DNA of 64,000 nucleotides from Candidatus Helarchaeota archaeon (lineage in GTDB: Archaea; Asgardarchaeota; Lokiarchaeia; Helarchaeales; RDOG01). The stretch is taken from contig JAHPZH010000001.1 in assembly GCA_019058315.1 (NCBI GenBank), positions 881,432-945,431 on the forward strand, read 5' to 3'. The notes under the pieces were generated by a model. It did not search any database. It worked only from the letters and a program-made list of their open reading frames with translations, and was not told where the DNA came from. A program made the position numbers and the translations under genes. Below, one piece after another: positions 62,749-64,000 of this stretch (the stretch's first letter is position 1; each line of letters opens with the position of its first letter).

Positions 62749-63885
62749 ATGGATCTAAAAGATTTAAAAGACTGGCTTTATAGATGTCCAAAATGTAATT
62801 CTTGTAAATATTTATATAAGGATTATAATAAATCTTGTCCATCTGGAGAAAAATTCCGTTGGGAAACTTATTGGGGCTCTGGAAGGGTTTGGATGGCATA
62901 TGCACTTAAAAATGGAGAGCTTGAATGGAGCGATTCGATAATAAAAGCTATATTTGCATGTCCTACTTGCGGAAATTGTGCTGAACAATGTGAGCAAGAA
63001 ATAAAAGACCATTTAATCGACATTTTCGAAGCTTTAAGAGCAGAAGCTGTAAAATCTGGTTATGGTCCTATGCCTGAACAGAAAATGTATGCACAATTTG
63101 CTGCAGAAAAACATAATCCATATAATGAAAAACATGAAGAAAGAACCAGCTGGATGCCAAATCCAATTACGATGAAAGATAATGCTGAAATCCTATATTT
63201 TGTAGGTTGTACTTCTTCCTATCGGGAAAAAGAGATTGCAAATGCAACTCTTGAAATTTTAAAAAAATTGAATCTTGATTTTACAGTATCGAAAGATGAA
63301 TGGTGTTGTGGATCTCCACTATTGAGGACTGGACAAATAGAGGATGTAAAAAATTTAATAGAACATAATATTGAACTCTTTAAAAAAATGGGGATTAAAA
63401 AGATAATTACGTCATGTGCAGGATGCTTTAGAACTTTAAATAAGGACTACACAGATTTGAAAGATTTAGGAATTGAAATTCAACATATATCTGACTTTCT
63501 ACTTGAAAAACTAAAAGATGCCGACTTAAAGGAGATGGGTGTAAAAGTTACGTATCATGATCCCTGTCATATTGGCCGGCATTCGGGAATATTTGACACA
63601 CCAAGAGATTTAATAAAAAGTATCCCCGGAGTAGATCTTGTAGAAATGAAAAGAATTCGTGAGAATGCTTGGTGTTGTGGTGCTGGGGGAGGTGTCAAAT
63701 CAGCATTTAAAGATTGGGCTGTTGAAATTGCAATTGAAAGAATTAAAGAAGCAGAGGAAACTGGTGCAAGTATTCTACTATCATCATGTCCATTCTGTCA
63801 CAGAAATTTGAATGATGCAATTAAAAAATCTGGTTCCAAAATGAAAATGATAGATATTGTAGAATTATTGCAAGAACAAATTTAA
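62749..63885 (+). CDS. Fe-S subunit with two CCG domains, partner of the FAD oxidase
   Basis: A protein of 378 residues with ATG just after GGTGAG. The N-terminal ferredoxin part is altered: CPKCNSCKYLY and then CPTCGNCAEQC. Two CCG domains follow, EWCCGSPLLRTGQ with TSCAGCFRTL and AWCCGAGGGVKSAF with SSCPFCHRNL. It is similar in plan to the protein at 18.5 kb but the first Cys group lacks the usual final Cys-Pro. It transfers electrons from the adjacent flavin subunit, probably to a membrane or heterodisulfide-type acceptor. Confidence 0.84.
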   Translation: MDLKDLKDWLYRCPKCNSCKYLYKDYNKSCPSGEKFRWETYWGSGRVWMAYALKNGELEWSDSIIKAIFACPTCGNCAEQCEQEIKDHLIDIFEALRAEAVKSGYGPMPEQKMYAQFAAEKHNPYNEKHEERTSWMPNPITMKDNAEILYFVGCTSSYREKEIANATLEILKKLNLDFTVSKDEWCCGSPLLRTGQIEDVKNLIEHNIELFKKMGIKKIITSCAGCFRTLNKDYTDLKDLGIEIQHISDFLLEKLKDADLKEMGVKVTYHDPCHIGRHSGIFDTPRDLIKSIPGVDLVEMKRIRENAWCCGAGGGVKSAFKDWAVEIAIERIKEAEETGASILLSSCPFCHRNLNDAIKKSGSKMKMIDIVELLQEQI

Positions 63886-63913
63886 TTTTTTATTTTTTGT
63901 TTAGTGAATTTAT

Positions 63914-64000
63914 TTGAATCAAACAACCAGTAATAGCAATGAACAAAAAGATAAACAAGTAGAAACAAGTAACAATACATTTTGGATGCCTACTGGGAGA
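63914..64000 (+). CDS. Start of a gene cut by the window edge
   Basis: A frame opens at TTG 63914 and stays open to the edge. The 29 visible residues are polar (NQTTSNSNEQKDKQVETS) and then read FWMPTGR. There is no clear SD and the family cannot be told. It follows the CCG gene by 28 bp on the same strand and could belong to that operon. Confidence 0.4.
   Translation, partial: MNQTTSNSNEQKDKQVETSNNTFWMPTGR

Overview
The window reads as a piece of an Asgard archaeal chromosome, most likely a Lokiarchaeia-type (Promethearchaeota) lineage. The DNA is very AT-rich and genes are short-spaced. TTG and GTG starts are common and often preceded by good Shine-Dalgarno (SD) motifs. The gene content mixes archaeal housekeeping (PINc-KH ATPase, phosphohexomutases, DUF369 cyclophilin-like protein, tungsten aldehyde oxidoreductase) with parts typical of Asgard genomes: longin/roadblock-like sensor domains fused to membrane helices or TPRs, V4R-like proteins, and a winged helix resembling eukaryotic E2F/DP. 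The lineage is inferred from gene content; no rRNA or ribosomal protein gene is present to test it.

Layout. 0-8 kb: the end of a repeat/coiled-coil protein, an isopropylmalate/isocitrate-type dehydrogenase, a 7TM-longin protein, an alpha/alpha-toroid protein overlapping a QueG-like Fe-S protein, and a lipase-like hydrolase. 8.0-9.2 kb: a non-coding island with two tandem, GC-rich, mutually homologous structured RNAs, a broken SDR gene and a 50-residue RHH regulator. 9.2-18.4 kb: phosphoglycerate mutase with a repeated tail, another QueG-like protein, DUF998, a large TPR-longin protein, a V4R-like pair, an unrecognised 383-residue protein and a zinc-ribbon protein. 18.5-25 kb: FAD dehydrogenase plus CCG Fe-S subunit, facing a membrane protein and a LutA/LutB-like pair, then two small membrane or secreted proteins. 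25-35 kb: two phosphohexomutases, PINc-ATPase, HEAT/TPR protein, MBL hydrolase and GlmS, which together suggest amino-sugar nucleotide synthesis. 35-45 kb: a regulator block with one winged helix-Cys protein and three giant TrmB-like paralogues carrying 2, 3 and 4 sensor modules. 45-51 kb: TPR protein, B12/radical-SAM protein, E2F/DP-like factor and many tiny proteins. 51-55.5 kb: an AOR electron-transfer cluster (GltD-like flavoprotein, two polyferredoxins, tungsten AOR). 55.5-64 kb: two tandem MFS porters, a HAD hydrolase, a membrane protein and a second FAD/CCG dehydrogenase pair.

How the genes fit together. The metabolic theme is oxidation of organic acids and aldehydes: two GlcD/CCG pairs, one LutAB-like pair, the AOR complex and the MFS porters could feed electrons into ferredoxin or NAD(P). 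The regulatory theme is modular sensing by longin, V4R and TrmB-type modules. Two observations stand out beyond ordinary annotation. One is the tandem RNA pair, whose terminal stems differ by compensatory base changes. The other is a set of five genes whose only sensible start is a near-cognate codon (ATT three times, ACG, CTG), four of them 7-10 nt and one 9 nt behind a clear SD-type motif.
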